Below are positions 14,104 through 14,123 of a stretch of 14,123 bases of DNA, one piece after another. Position 1 is the first letter of the stretch, and each line of letters opens with the position of its first letter. The notes under the pieces are model-generated. The model saw only the letters and a list, made by a program, of their open reading frames with translations, was not told where the DNA came from and searched no databases. The DNA is from an uncultured Clostridia bacterium (GTDB lineage Bacteria > Bacillota > Clostridia > TANB77 > CAG-508): the NCBI GenBank assembly GCA_948585895.1, contig CAPBNZ010000007.1, positions 1 to 14,123 of the forward strand. Reading direction: 5' to 3'. A program made the translations under genes and the position numbers.

Positions 14104-14123
14104 AATATTGGAAATGCAAAAGA

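Overview
The window is AT-rich, densely coded, mostly plus-strand DNA with clear Shine-Dalgarno sites and sigma-A-type promoters. It looks like a low-GC Firmicute, most likely a clostridium-like organism, possibly an uncultured gut lineage. The evidence is a TSCPD (TIGR03905-type) protein, a WalR-like response regulator, a PASTA-type class B penicillin-binding protein, a sortase, and mraZ with a Firmicutes-type sequence. No rRNA, tRNA, CRISPR array, prophage block or insertion sequence was recognised.

Layout. (1) 1-841, minus strand: an HD-GYP phosphodiesterase running off the left edge, divergent from aspS. (2) 981-4581, plus strand: aspS, a TSCPD-domain protein and a fused MFS/spermidine-synthase-like membrane protein. 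aspS carries a one-base insertion near 1194 that splits it into two frames, and a 17-bp perfect inverted repeat (arms 82 bp apart) overlaps its end. (3) 4731-6744, plus strand: mnmA (tRNA 2-thiouridylase) and a WalR-like response regulator with no kinase beside it. Similar sequence elements lie on either side of mnmA. (4) 6976-7614: an Rpn/PDDEXK_2-type protein behind a strong promoter, a perfect 18-bp palindrome and an odd overlapping leader frame. (5) 7758-10058, minus strand: a class B PBP with two PASTA domains. (6) 10223-12742, plus strand: rsmA, a sortase and a signal-less M15-type peptidoglycan peptidase with a peptidoglycan-binding domain. (7) 12764-13141, minus strand: an XRE regulator. 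(8) 13594-14019: mraZ, the usual first gene of the division and cell wall (dcw) cluster, behind a four-copy AAGTGG operator. A second repeat array follows it at the right edge.

Two themes run through the region. One is translation and RNA modification (aspS, mnmA, rsmA). The other is the cell envelope and its control (WalR-like regulator, PBP, sortase, peptidoglycan peptidase, mraZ). No single new multi-gene system is evident. The best leads are small: the aspS frame break, the possible -1 frameshift site before the Rpn-like gene, the duplicated element around mnmA, and the repeat arrays on both sides of mraZ.
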